Part shown: positions 53,314 to 61,628 of the stretch, in pieces
How positions within the stretch are numbered: the first letter of the stretch is position 1
Layout of the letters: each line of letters begins with the position of its first letter
NCBI GenBank assembly: GCA_910574965.1
Contig: CAJTDB010000005.1
Location: 92,706 to 156,705 of the forward strand
From: Lachnospiraceae bacterium
GTDB taxonomy: Bacteria > Bacillota > Clostridia > Lachnospirales > Lachnospiraceae
Length of the DNA stretch: 64,000 bases
Reading direction: 5' to 3'
The notes under the pieces: model-generated
Seen by the model: only the letters and a program-made list of their open reading frames with translations
What the model was told of the DNA's origin: nothing
Database searches by the model: none
Translations under genes and position numbers: made by a program

Positions 53314-54828
53314 TTATAGTAAATGCATTAATTCTTTGGTGGATAGATACAGTTTATCATATATTTCCACAAATTTCCTATAAATTTTTGTATTTTCTGG
53401 ATTTGGCATAATTACCTGGTCCGGCTCGATGACCGAGCTTAATTCCGAAAAACTTTTCAGGTCGCCGATTCCAAGTGCTGCCAAAAGTGCTTCGCCGTAG
53501 CTGGCACCGATACTGACTTTGGGGATGCACACCGGCCGGCCGATGACATCTGCTACAATCTGCATCCAGACATGATTTTTGGTTCCGCCGCCTACCGCAA
53601 TGAGATTCTCCACCGGAAGACCAAGCTCTTCCATAACACGGATATTCTGGGCGATGCCATAAGCGATACCTTCTAATGCCGCATGATAGATATGATCCCG
53701 CGTATGTTCCAAAGTTAAGCCGAAGATCATGCCTTTTGCCAGAGCATCATTAATCGGGCAGCGTTCTCCCGCAAAGTAAGGAAGTACGATCAGGCCGCTG
53801 CTGCCCGCCGGGATATCTGCAACTCGTTCCATCATAAGCTGATAAGGTTCTGCTCCTGTCTGCTGCTGTTCTTCCAGAAGATCAAAATACAGCGTATCCC
53901 GCATCCACCTGGTCAGGGTTCCGGCTGTATTCGTCCCGCCGGAGACGCTGAAGGTATCCGGTACGGTAAAGTTATGGCCATGAATCCGGTGATCATAAGT
54001 CAGTCTGTCGGAACAGTAATAGAAAAAGAGAGAAGAACCAAACTGGAACATTAACTTTCCTGGTTCTGTAATTCCCACACTAATGGCTTCAGAGGTGGAA
54101 TCTCCGGTTCCGCAGATGACGGGGGTACCTTCTTTGAGTCCCGTTTCTGCGGCAGCCTGAGGTGTTACATATCCGGCAATTTCATGGACAAAACAACATC
54201 TGGCCAGTTGATCGGGACGGCAGAACAGCGTGCATTCTTCTTCGCTGATGCTGCCGTTTTTATCATACAGCGGGCTGAAGGAGGATTTGGCCAGGAACTG
54301 GTCAATGACATACTCTCCCGTCAGTTTGGCTGTAATGTAAGAAGAGCCTGTAAGAAATTTAAAGGTTCTGGCATAAACTTCCGGTTCATTGTTTTTGATC
54401 CACATAATTTTCGGCGCAATATCATCCGAACATAAGGGGTGTCCGAACAGTTCTTTGATTTTTGCTTCCCCATAGTGTTCGTTTAAAAAAGCGATTTCTT
54501 TGGAAGCTCTGGCATCAATTCCGTACAGAATGGCTTTGCGCAATGGCCTGCAGGTTTCATCAACCGGAAGACAGTCGCAGCCTAGAACGTCGCTGCCGAC
54601 GGCAGCAATCTCTTCCGGCTGTATGCCTGCCTTTTCGATCAATCCTTTAGAAACGGTACAGAAATCTTTCCACCATACTTTTTCGGCATCGTGCTCAAAA
54701 AAATTAGGATGGGGATTCTCCATTCCGTGTTTGGCTCCCATGACGGCTGCTACTCTAAAACAATCGTCCACTAATACGCCCTTTGTCTCAAAGGTACCAA
54801 TATCGATTCCTAAATAGTATTTTCCCAT
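53314..54828 (-). CDS. FGGY-family carbohydrate kinase (xylulokinase-like)
   Basis: 504 aa. Motifs are DIGTFETKGVLVD for ATP, the catalytic Asp in CGTGDSTSEAIS, and IAVGGGTKNHVWMQIVADV near the C-terminus. FGGY kinases phosphorylate ketoses or polyols. With epimerase-like genes divergent to it, the substrate is likely a ketose produced by them. 20 bases separate it from btpA upstream and 18 from deoR downstream. Confidence 0.93.
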   Translation of the reverse strand: MGKYYLGIDIGTFETKGVLVDDCFRVAAVMGAKHGMENPHPNFFEHDAEKVWWKDFCTVSKGLIEKAGIQPEEIAAVGSDVLGCDCLPVDETCRPLRKAILYGIDARASKEIAFLNEHYGEAKIKELFGHPLCSDDIAPKIMWIKNNEPEVYARTFKFLTGSSYITAKLTGEYVIDQFLAKSSFSPLYDKNGSISEEECTLFCRPDQLARCCFVHEIAGYVTPQAAAETGLKEGTPVICGTGDSTSEAISVGITEPGKLMFQFGSSLFFYYCSDRLTYDHRIHGHNFTVPDTFSVSGGTNTAGTLTRWMRDTLYFDLLEEQQQTGAEPYQLMMERVADIPAGSSGLIVLPYFAGERCPINDALAKGMIFGLTLEHTRDHIYHAALEGIAYGIAQNIRVMEELGLPVENLIAVGGGTKNHVWMQIVADVIGRPVCIPKVSIGASYGEALLAALGIGDLKSFSELSSVIEPDQVIMPNPENTKIYRKFVEIYDKLYLSTKELMHLL

Positions 54829-54848
54829 GTAACCCTCCGCTTTTTCGA

Positions 54849-55655
54849 TTACAGACCGGCTCTGATGCTGCGGACGATGCCCATAAGTTCAGATACGCGG
54901 GCAGGGTCAACATTGTTTTCAAATTTTCCGTCTTCTTTGAAGGTAGTGCCCACACAGGCGGCATCGCAGATGGCCAGCTTTTCGGCAGCCGTCCGGGCAT
55001 TGAAACCGGTGTTGCAAAATACCGGAATATCTCCTGCAGCTTTTTTGACTTTTTCGATGATCTGGGTGTCCGTTTCGCAGCCGGCATTGGCTCCGGATAC
55101 GCATAATCCGTCAGGCTTGCAGTTGAAAATGATGGATTTTGTAATCGTCTGGATATCCCGTTCTACAAGATAGGCATCCGATTCCGGATTTACTTTATAG
55201 AGAAGCTTCAGGCTGTTAAGACCGAGGGCTTTCTTGCGGCGGACGATCAGGGCCGGATCAGCAGTCATAATGCCGCTCTCTCCCATATAGGTGCCGGTAA
55301 AGGCACTGCGGATAAAGTAAGCGCCGGTAGCAGCAGCCAGATCCAGAGTGGCCAGTGCATTGAATACAATGTTGACACCGTAAGGGATCTTAAGATCATA
55401 CTTTAGCTGCCCGACAATATAGCCCATGGAAGCAACCGTGACCGGATCGGCTTTCAACTGGTAAGGAAAACTGAATTCATTCGCGATCAGGACACCGTCT
55501 ACTTTGCTGTCCTGAAAAGCGTGAAGATCTGCGCGGGCCTGACGGATTACCTGATTTATGTCTCCGCAGAAGTCCGGATCGCCCGGAAGGGCACGCAGAT
55601 GAAGCAGTGCGATGATTGGTTTCTTAACTCCAAATAATTCTTCTGTCCACATCAT
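54849..55655 (-). CDS. BtpA/SgcQ-family TIM-barrel protein
   Basis: 268 aa of the BtpA family (KPIIALLHLRALPGDP, VDGVLIANEFSFPY, GVNIVFNALATLDLAAATGA, VSGANAGCETD, VFCNTGFNARTA, VGTTFKEDG). The chemical role is not established. SgcQ of E. coli sits in a DeoR-controlled sugar locus much as here. An aldolase-, lyase- or epimerase-like step on a phosphosugar is possible. First gene of the minus-strand operon, ATG after GGAGG. Confidence 0.92.
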   Translation of the reverse strand: MMWTEELFGVKKPIIALLHLRALPGDPDFCGDINQVIRQARADLHAFQDSKVDGVLIANEFSFPYQLKADPVTVASMGYIVGQLKYDLKIPYGVNIVFNALATLDLAAATGAYFIRSAFTGTYMGESGIMTADPALIVRRKKALGLNSLKLLYKVNPESDAYLVERDIQTITKSIIFNCKPDGLCVSGANAGCETDTQIIEKVKKAAGDIPVFCNTGFNARTAAEKLAICDAACVGTTFKEDGKFENNVDPARVSELMGIVRSIRAGL

Positions 55656-55685
55656 ATAATATCCTCCATTAACGAAACAATATTT

Positions 55686-55717
55686 TTTGCAAGATATAAC
55701 AATAATGTTTCAAAAAG
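55686..55717. promoter_or_regulatory. Operator-like element, copy 1
   Basis: Begins TTTGCAAGATATA and ends TTTCAAAAAG. It repeats at 55897-55927 with a few changes. Flanked by GAAACAATATT / AATAATGTTTC half-sites. It lies just upstream of btpA, fitting a DeoR-type operator. Confidence 0.7.
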
Positions 55718-55864
55718 ATGAAAAATCATATCTATGCGGATCAATATTTAATGAAACAACACGTTCATTACAGGAGTAATATAACATTTATTCTTTAAAA
55801 AAGCAATAGGATTCGCATTATTTTGCAAAATAATACAAATAAAATGAAATATTTTATAAAATAC

Positions 55865-55893
55865 TTGAAAGAAAATGGAAAGAGTGATAGAAT
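55865..55893 (+). promoter_or_regulatory. Promoter of the four-epimerase operon
   Basis: TTGAAA and TAGAAT are separated by 17 bases. The second operator copy begins four bases after the -10, where a bound repressor would block initiation. Confidence 0.75.
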
Positions 55894-55896
55894 AAA

Positions 55897-55927
55897 TTTG
55901 CAAGATATATCATTATATTTCAAAAAG
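55897..55927. promoter_or_regulatory. Operator-like element, copy 2
   Basis: Begins TTTGCAAGATATA and ends TTTCAAAAAG, same orientation as copy 1. It covers the predicted start of transcription of the epimerase operon. Confidence 0.7.
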
Positions 55928-55960
55928 CGAGAGATGTGGAGATGATTAGGAGGAAATCTT

Positions 55961-56794
55961 ATGCCGTATTTACGAAGAGAACAGTTGGCAGGAATGGGGA
56001 TTCATTATATGTATCACTCCTTTGACTACTTTCTGAAATGTCAGGAGGAACTGGGATTCCGAACGATTGAGATGTGGTGCGGAGTGCCGCATTTTCTGCT
56101 GGACGACTATGGATATCAGGATACGAAAGAGCTGAAGAAAAAAGTGGAGGATCATGGACTGCACATAGGTGTATTCACGCCGGAATGTGCAATGTATCAA
56201 TATCTGATCTGTGCACATGACAAAATTGCGCAGGAACATGCCATGGGCTATTATTCCAATGGAATTAAAGCAGCAGGAGAAACGGGAGCAAAAATCATGC
56301 TGACAAACTGCTGCGGAGGAGACTGGAACGAGGATCCGAAGCGGACATTTGACCGTGCTGTACAGGTACTGCGTAAGCTTGCTCCTGTTGCAGCAGACAA
56401 TAATGTGACGCTGGCAGTAGAGACAGTACGTCCGGAAGAATCCCGGATGATTATTACGCTGTATCAGCTAAAGGAGCTTTTGGAGGCAGTGGATCATCCA
56501 AATGTCAAGGCGGCTTTAGATCTGACAGCCGTAGGCGTGGCCGGCGAGACAGTAAAGGAGTGGTTTGAGGTGCTGGGAAGCGACATTCGCCATATGCATT
56601 TCCCGGACGGCAGGCCATATGGCCATCTGGTATGGGGAGATGGCCTGCATCCCATGGAGGACTATATCCAACTGATGAATGAGTATCACTATGAAGGGTA
56701 TCTTGGGCAGGAGATCACAGACGGAAGGTATTTCGCAGATCCAAGAGAAGCTGACCGAAGGAATATTAAGGCCTTTGAACCATTTTTTATCTGA
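55961..56794 (+). CDS. D-tagatose/psicose 3-epimerase-like protein, paralog 1
   Basis: 277-aa xylose-isomerase-like TIM barrel. The four metal ligands expected for ketose 3-epimerases are all present: Glu154 (VETVRPEES), Asp187 (ALDLTAVG), His213 (HMHFPDG) and Glu251 (GQEITDG), close to the positions in characterised D-tagatose 3-epimerase (152/185/211/246). It shares the segment PYGHLVWGDG with paralogs 2 and 3. First gene of a four-paralog operon. Confidence 0.9.
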   Translation: MPYLRREQLAGMGIHYMYHSFDYFLKCQEELGFRTIEMWCGVPHFLLDDYGYQDTKELKKKVEDHGLHIGVFTPECAMYQYLICAHDKIAQEHAMGYYSNGIKAAGETGAKIMLTNCCGGDWNEDPKRTFDRAVQVLRKLAPVAADNNVTLAVETVRPEESRMIITLYQLKELLEAVDHPNVKAALDLTAVGVAGETVKEWFEVLGSDIRHMHFPDGRPYGHLVWGDGLHPMEDYIQLMNEYHYEGYLGQEITDGRYFADPREADRRNIKAFEPFFI

Positions 56795-56809
56795 GGAGGA
56801 AGAAGGAGT

Positions 56810-57649
56810 ATGAAATTAGCCGGTATAGACAGACTGTCTGTATTAAATATTCATTATGGAAACTATACACTGGATTACTTCCTTGATTGCCAGGCGGAGT
56901 TAGGAATAAAGAATGTGGAACTTCTAGGTGCTCATCAAGGGCTGTGGATGGATCATCAAGGATATGAGGATGCGGCTCCCATTCGGAAGAAGTTAGAAGA
57001 CAGAGGTTTAAAATGCCCGGTGTTCACACCGGAGAACTGCTGCTACGGCTATCAGTTTGCAGCCAAAGAGCCGGAACTTCGGGAGAGATGTTTTCGTTAT
57101 TTTTCCAATGGGATTCGTTTCGGAGCAGAGCTGGGGGCAAAGATTCTGGAGGCAAATTCCGGATGGGGCTACTGGAACGAACCGGAGGAAGAAGGGTTTG
57201 AAAGAGCAGTGGAGATGCATCAGCGTCTTTCTGAAGTAGCGAAGGAATATGATATGCTCATTGCGTGTGAGTCTCTGCGGCCGCAGGAATCCTTGATCGG
57301 ATACCGCATGGATCAGATCAAACATCTGTTCGACGAAGTGGCGCATCCAAATTTTAAGGTTATGATTGACCTGACTGCCATGTCAGTGGCCGGTGAGACG
57401 ATTCAGGACTGGTTTGACACGTTTGGTTCGGAGAATATTATCCACAGCCATTTCCAGGACTGCAATCCTTACGGACATTATGTATGGGGGGACGGCAACC
57501 GGAATCTGCAGCAGGATGTGAAAGATATGCTGAAAAATGGATACCAGGGGCTGTTCAGTCAGGAACTGACCGACAGAAGTTATTATGCGGATCCGTTCTA
57601 TCATGACAAGAGAAATATGAGAAACCTGAGGATGTATTTTGGAGACTAA
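56810..57649 (+). CDS. D-tagatose/psicose 3-epimerase-like protein, paralog 2
   Basis: 279 aa, same fold and length as paralog 1. Ligands Glu154 (CESLRPQES), Asp187 (MIDLTAMS), His214 (IHSHFQD) and Glu252 (SQELTDR). It keeps PYGHYVWGDG. The substrate pocket positions differ (e.g. LLGAHQGLW where paralog 1 has MWCGVPHFL), so substrates may differ. 15 bases after paralog 1. Confidence 0.9.
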   Translation: MKLAGIDRLSVLNIHYGNYTLDYFLDCQAELGIKNVELLGAHQGLWMDHQGYEDAAPIRKKLEDRGLKCPVFTPENCCYGYQFAAKEPELRERCFRYFSNGIRFGAELGAKILEANSGWGYWNEPEEEGFERAVEMHQRLSEVAKEYDMLIACESLRPQESLIGYRMDQIKHLFDEVAHPNFKVMIDLTAMSVAGETIQDWFDTFGSENIIHSHFQDCNPYGHYVWGDGNRNLQQDVKDMLKNGYQGLFSQELTDRSYYADPFYHDKRNMRNLRMYFGD

Positions 57650-57659
57650 GGAGGTACTT

Positions 57660-58508
57660 ATGTCAAAATTGCTGATGTCGCAGCTTGCGGCGACGAATAT
57701 GGTATACATGCGGTTTTCTTTTGACTATTTCCTGGATTCTATGGACCGCCTGGGAGTTCATCAACTGGAACTGTACGGATGCAGTCATCATTTTCACTTT
57801 TATGATTCCGCAGAAAATCCGACACCGGCTATGAAGAAGAAGCTGCAGGAAAGAGGGTTTAAAGTAGTTTCTCTGATGCCGGAAGAGAATACATATGCTG
57901 TTAATATTGCGGCGCCGGAAGCAAATATCCGCAACAAGACGGTAGAACAGTATCAGCGCTTTATAGAGGCAGCAGCAGAACTGGAATGTCCGCAGATGCT
58001 TCTGTGTCCGGGAAGGCCCTATTGGAATCTTCCGATGTCTGAGGGGTACAAATGGGGCAGGGATTCTGTGGAGCGTCTTGTGCGCCATGCCGAGAAGTAT
58101 CAGGTAGTGTTGATGTATGAAAATCTGAATGAGCGGGAGTCCTGTCTGGCTACCAATCGGTTTGATCAGTTCCGGGTAGTAAAAGAGATCGATTCTCCTT
58201 ATTTAAAGTGCTGCGTGGATACAGTTCCGGTCGTATACGCAGGAGAGACGATGGAGCAGTATTTTGAAGTTTTGGGAGAAAAGCTGGCGCATATACATTT
58301 AAATGACGGGCGTCCTTATGGACATATGAAATGGGGAGACGGCTTCCATGATCTGGATGCACATTTAAATGCCATGCGGAAATACGATTACAAAGGAATC
58401 ATTACTATGGAAATGGCAAATGGAGCTTATCAGATGGACCCGGAACCTCATTACCGTGCAAATATTGAAACGCTGCGAAAACATTTTGACGGAGGTGAAC
58501 TGGTATGA
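57660..58508 (+). CDS. D-tagatose/psicose 3-epimerase-like protein, paralog 3
   Basis: 282 aa. Ligands Glu154 (YENLNERES), Asp187 (CVDTVPVV), His213 (HIHLNDG) and Glu251 (TMEMANG). Keeps PYGHMKWGDG. AAGGAGG precedes ATG 57660. It overlaps paralog 4 by four bases (ATGA). Confidence 0.9.
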   Translation: MSKLLMSQLAATNMVYMRFSFDYFLDSMDRLGVHQLELYGCSHHFHFYDSAENPTPAMKKKLQERGFKVVSLMPEENTYAVNIAAPEANIRNKTVEQYQRFIEAAAELECPQMLLCPGRPYWNLPMSEGYKWGRDSVERLVRHAEKYQVVLMYENLNERESCLATNRFDQFRVVKEIDSPYLKCCVDTVPVVYAGETMEQYFEVLGEKLAHIHLNDGRPYGHMKWGDGFHDLDAHLNAMRKYDYKGIITMEMANGAYQMDPEPHYRANIETLRKHFDGGELV

Positions 58509-59365
58509 AGACATTAAAGCCGGAACAGTTTAGTGTACTGACGTCTCCTTATCTGCATTATACGCTGGAATACGCTCTGGATTCTATTGCAGCGAATGGT
58601 TTTGGCGGCGTGGAATTATGGGGAGCTTCTCCGCATTTCTGTATTGATGATTACACACCAAAAGAGCGTTTTGCCAGGATTCAGAGTATCCGGCAGATGT
58701 TAAAGGAGCGGGGACTGAAGCTGACGGTATTTCATCCGGAACAGTGCCGTCAGTACCCTATTAATATTGCCTCGCCTATTGCGTATGTACGCAGGTGCAG
58801 CATGGATGTGATGTGTGCTTATCTGGAAGATACCATTGCGCTTGGAGCCGATCAGATGATTCTTGCACCCGGATGGGAATATGTGGATGCGCAAAATGAA
58901 GATAATTTTAAGCGTGCGGCAGAATCCATTCAGATTCTGGATGAAAAAGCAAGAACCCTTGGAGTAAGGCTTTTGATGGAGGAGATGGGGGCGACGTCCA
59001 CTTTATTTGTCCGTGACCTGGCTCATCTGGAACGTATGATCAAAGCGGTAGGTTCGGATAACGTAGGTGCCTGTCTGGATATGGTGCTGGCAGGGGGCAA
59101 CCAGGAGACAATAGAGGATTATTATGCATGCTTTGGGTCCATAGGACATGTGCATTTTGCCGATAGGGGAACAGAAGGCTATGCGGCTCTTGGCCTTGGC
59201 AGCGGGGCGGCTGAAGAACAGCTTCAGACACTGGCAGAGAAGGGGTATGACGGAGGAATCTCCATCAGTCTCTGGGGAGCCGGCTTCTTTAAAGATCCGG
59301 ACAAGGCTATGCGCCAATGCAGCCAATGGCTGAGGGAATGCAAAAGTACTGCTTTCGGGTCCTAG
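58505..59365 (+). CDS. Epimerase-like TIM-barrel protein, paralog 4, metal ligand missing
   Basis: 286 aa. Same family as the three genes before it. Glu159 or Glu160 (LLMEEMG), Asp192 (CLDMVLAG) and His217 (HVHFADR) are present. The fourth ligand, which also acts as a catalytic base in ketose 3-epimerases, is replaced: the aligned segment is GGISISLWGAG with Ser near 255. The PYGHxxWGDG segment is also lost. It may have another chemistry, or serve as a non-catalytic partner. Confidence 0.88.
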   Translation: MKTLKPEQFSVLTSPYLHYTLEYALDSIAANGFGGVELWGASPHFCIDDYTPKERFARIQSIRQMLKERGLKLTVFHPEQCRQYPINIASPIAYVRRCSMDVMCAYLEDTIALGADQMILAPGWEYVDAQNEDNFKRAAESIQILDEKARTLGVRLLMEEMGATSTLFVRDLAHLERMIKAVGSDNVGACLDMVLAGGNQETIEDYYACFGSIGHVHFADRGTEGYAALGLGSGAAEEQLQTLAEKGYDGGISISLWGAGFFKDPDKAMRQCSQWLRECKSTAFGS

Positions 59366-59396
59366 ACCAAAAAAAGTGCGGCTTTTCGGGAGAAAA

Positions 59397-59431
59397 GGGA
59401 GATGTTGGCAGGCGGCCAATATCTCCTTTTT
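59397..59431 (+). terminator. Intrinsic terminator of the epimerase operon
   Basis: Stem GGAGATGTTGGC / GCCAATATCTCC (one G-U) followed by TTTTT. Confidence 0.9.
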
Positions 59432-59514
59432 GGTATGTTCTGCAGCGGACCGTTTTATTATGGAAGAAAGGGCAGCGTGAGCATAACAGGCGCAAAATAA
59501 AACAAAAAAAGGAC

Positions 59515-59669
59515 TTGTACTGTTCCACGTTTTAAGGTATACTGTCAAAAAAGAAAGGCAAGGATACGGACCGCGCTGCCTTAGCAGTGCGGAGACAAGC
59601 CATCCGAACGCGTCTGCGTCGGTGTCCAAGAACGACTATGCCGGAACATTCGGAAAGTGAGGACGGCCT
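59515..59669 (+). promoter_or_regulatory. Promoter and structured leader of pabABC
   Basis: TTGTAC (59515-59520) and TATACT (59538-59543) are 17 bases apart. The leader holds hairpins CCGCGCTGC / GCAGTGCGG (59571-59592) and CCGAACGC / GCGTCGG (59604-59622). They do not match the folate riboswitch I know. No U-tract is present, so attenuation is not indicated. The first 145 bases of the 304-base gap hold the preceding terminator and nothing else seen. Confidence 0.65.
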
Positions 59670-60275
59670 GTGTATTTTATGCTGGATAATTATGATTCAT
59701 TTGTCTACAATCTGTCTGCTTCTTTCAAAGAGCTTGGACAGGACATTCTTGTAAAGCGTGAGCATGAGATTACGCTTTCTGAGATCGAGGCGCTCAGACC
59801 GGAAGGGATTATTCTCTCTCCCGGCCCTGGAAAGCCGTCAGATGCAGCAATGTCGCTGCGGATTCTAGAAACATTTAAAGAAAGAACACCTGTTCTGGGT
59901 GTGTGTCTGGGGCATCAGGTCATCGGATATTATTTCGGCGCCTGTGTAAAGAAGGGGAAAAGACCCATGCACGGGAAGCTTACGGATATCGCCCATGAAG
60001 GAAAAGGATTGTTTTCGGGACTGCCGAGGACCTTTCGGGTGACGCGTTACCATTCGCTGGTTGTAAGCCCTGAGGGACTTCCTAAGGAGCTGAATATGGA
60101 TGCGTGGACCGGAGAAGGTGTGATTATGGGGATTTCTCATCGGTCACTGCCGGTTTATGGTGTGCAGTTTCATCCGGAAGCTGTGCTGACCGAATATGGT
60201 CTGGAGCTTTTGAATAATTTCAGAAAAATATGCAGGGACTGGAGGAACACATATGAGAACTATACGAATGCTTAA
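59670..60275 (+). CDS. pabA: Aminodeoxychorismate synthase, glutamine amidotransferase subunit
   Basis: 201-aa class I glutaminase. Catalytic Cys in LGVCLGHQVIGY and His/Glu in GVQFHPEAVLTEYG. Supplies ammonia to PabB. GTG start at 59670 with GAGG upstream. PabA rather than TrpG because pabB and pabC follow. Overlaps pabB by 23 bases. Confidence 0.93.
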   Translation: MYFMLDNYDSFVYNLSASFKELGQDILVKREHEITLSEIEALRPEGIILSPGPGKPSDAAMSLRILETFKERTPVLGVCLGHQVIGYYFGACVKKGKRPMHGKLTDIAHEGKGLFSGLPRTFRVTRYHSLVVSPEGLPKELNMDAWTGEGVIMGISHRSLPVYGVQFHPEAVLTEYGLELLNNFRKICRDWRNTYENYTNA

Positions 60276-61596
60276 GGGGTATCCGCCGCTGGAGCGTATT
60301 TTCAGCCGGTATGCAGAGGAAGAAGGGGCGGTATTTCTGGATTCCTCACTGCGCAATCATCTTGGCCGGTATTCTGTCGTTGGCCTGTATCCGTATCTGA
60401 CGCTGGTGAAAGGGGAACATTTCACTGTAAATGGCAAAGTATGTAAGGAGGATTTTCATACTTTCGTAAAAGAGTATTTGAAAACGCATAAGGATGAGAA
60501 TCCAACGGAACTTCCCATTGTCTCCGGAGCGATCGGGTATTTTTCCTATGATTATGGAAGGGAAAAAGAAGGGGTAAAAAGCCGTCACAAGGACTATACG
60601 GGGATTCCGGAGTGCATTCTCTGTTTTTATGATGTGTTTTTTGTGGAAGATCACTGGAACCGCCGGCTGTATGTCATCGCAAACGGTGAGCGCAGAGACA
60701 GCCGGGAGCAGGCGGAAGAACTGACAGAGCAGATTCTGGGCATTTCCCCCGACGCCGGGCCTGCCGGGGAAAAGAAAGAGATTCGTGTGGAGGCAAATTT
60801 TGAAAAAGAGGAATATTTAAAAGCGGTAGATGAAGTGGTTCGCCATATTGTAGAGGGAGATATTTATATTATGAATCTGACCCAGCAATTAGAAATCCAC
60901 AGCCAGAAGCCGCCCTATGAGGTATTCCGAACGCTTCGCAGAAACAATCCGTCGCCTTTTGGCGGATATTTTCAATATAAGGATTTTCAGGTCGTCTGCG
61001 CATCGCCGGAGCGGTTCCTGCGAATGAAAAAGGGGCGCATCGTCACCCGGCCCATTAAGGGGACCCGGAAACGGGGGCAGACATGGGAAGAGGATGAGGC
61101 TCTGAAAAAGGAACTTCAGGAATCCAAAAAGGAACAGAGCGAACTTTTGATGATTGTGGATCTGGAACGAAACGATCTGAACCGTGTATGTGAGCCGGGA
61201 AGTGTGCAGGTGACGGAACTGTTTGCGGTGGAGACTTATGCCACAGTTTTTCATCTAGTAGCGACAGTGGAGGGAAATCTGGCAGACAAAAAGGATGTTA
61301 TGGATCTGATAGAGGCGGCTTTTCCAGGCGGTTCCATCACAGGCGCGCCCAAACTTCGGGCCATGGAAGTGATTGATGAACTGGAACACGGAAGGAGAGG
61401 TCTGTACACAGGTTCCATGGGATATATCACACTGGATGGGGACTGTGATTTTAATATTGTCATTCGGACGGCTGTCTGCCGGGAAGGGATCTGGCATCTG
61501 GGCGTGGGCGGCGGCATCACATGTGAATCTGAGCGTGAATTTGAATATGAAGAGACATTTCAGAAAGCAAGGGCGGTGCTGAATGCCCTGGAATGA
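60253..61596 (+). CDS. pabB: Aminodeoxychorismate synthase component I
   Basis: 447-aa chorismate-binding enzyme. The segment RPIKGTRKRG has the Lys that marks PabB (anthranilate synthases have Ala there). The C-terminal core is GSITGAPKLRAMEVIDELE. With PabA it converts chorismate to 4-amino-4-deoxychorismate for folate. Confidence 0.95.
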   Translation: MRTIRMLKGYPPLERIFSRYAEEEGAVFLDSSLRNHLGRYSVVGLYPYLTLVKGEHFTVNGKVCKEDFHTFVKEYLKTHKDENPTELPIVSGAIGYFSYDYGREKEGVKSRHKDYTGIPECILCFYDVFFVEDHWNRRLYVIANGERRDSREQAEELTEQILGISPDAGPAGEKKEIRVEANFEKEEYLKAVDEVVRHIVEGDIYIMNLTQQLEIHSQKPPYEVFRTLRRNNPSPFGGYFQYKDFQVVCASPERFLRMKKGRIVTRPIKGTRKRGQTWEEDEALKKELQESKKEQSELLMIVDLERNDLNRVCEPGSVQVTELFAVETYATVFHLVATVEGNLADKKDVMDLIEAAFPGGSITGAPKLRAMEVIDELEHGRRGLYTGSMGYITLDGDCDFNIVIRTAVCREGIWHLGVGGGITCESEREFEYEETFQKARAVLNALE

Positions 61597-61628
61597 GCTT
61601 TTTAATATGATACAAAGGTGGAAAGAGG

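Noticed and set aside
55961..59365. C-deglycosylation (DgpB/DgpC-like) locus
   Set aside because: DgpC-type proteins share the TIM-barrel family, but no small DgpB-like partner or Gfo/Idh-type oxidoreductase is present.
52443..59661. Shared 16-base string ACATTCGGAAAGTGAG near 52446 and 59646
   Set aside because: A single repeated 16-mer is expected by chance about this often in 64 kb, and the contexts differ (end of a coding region versus a leader).
59544..59669. Tetrahydrofolate riboswitch before pabA
   Set aside because: Two hairpins are present but the conserved folate-riboswitch core does not match.
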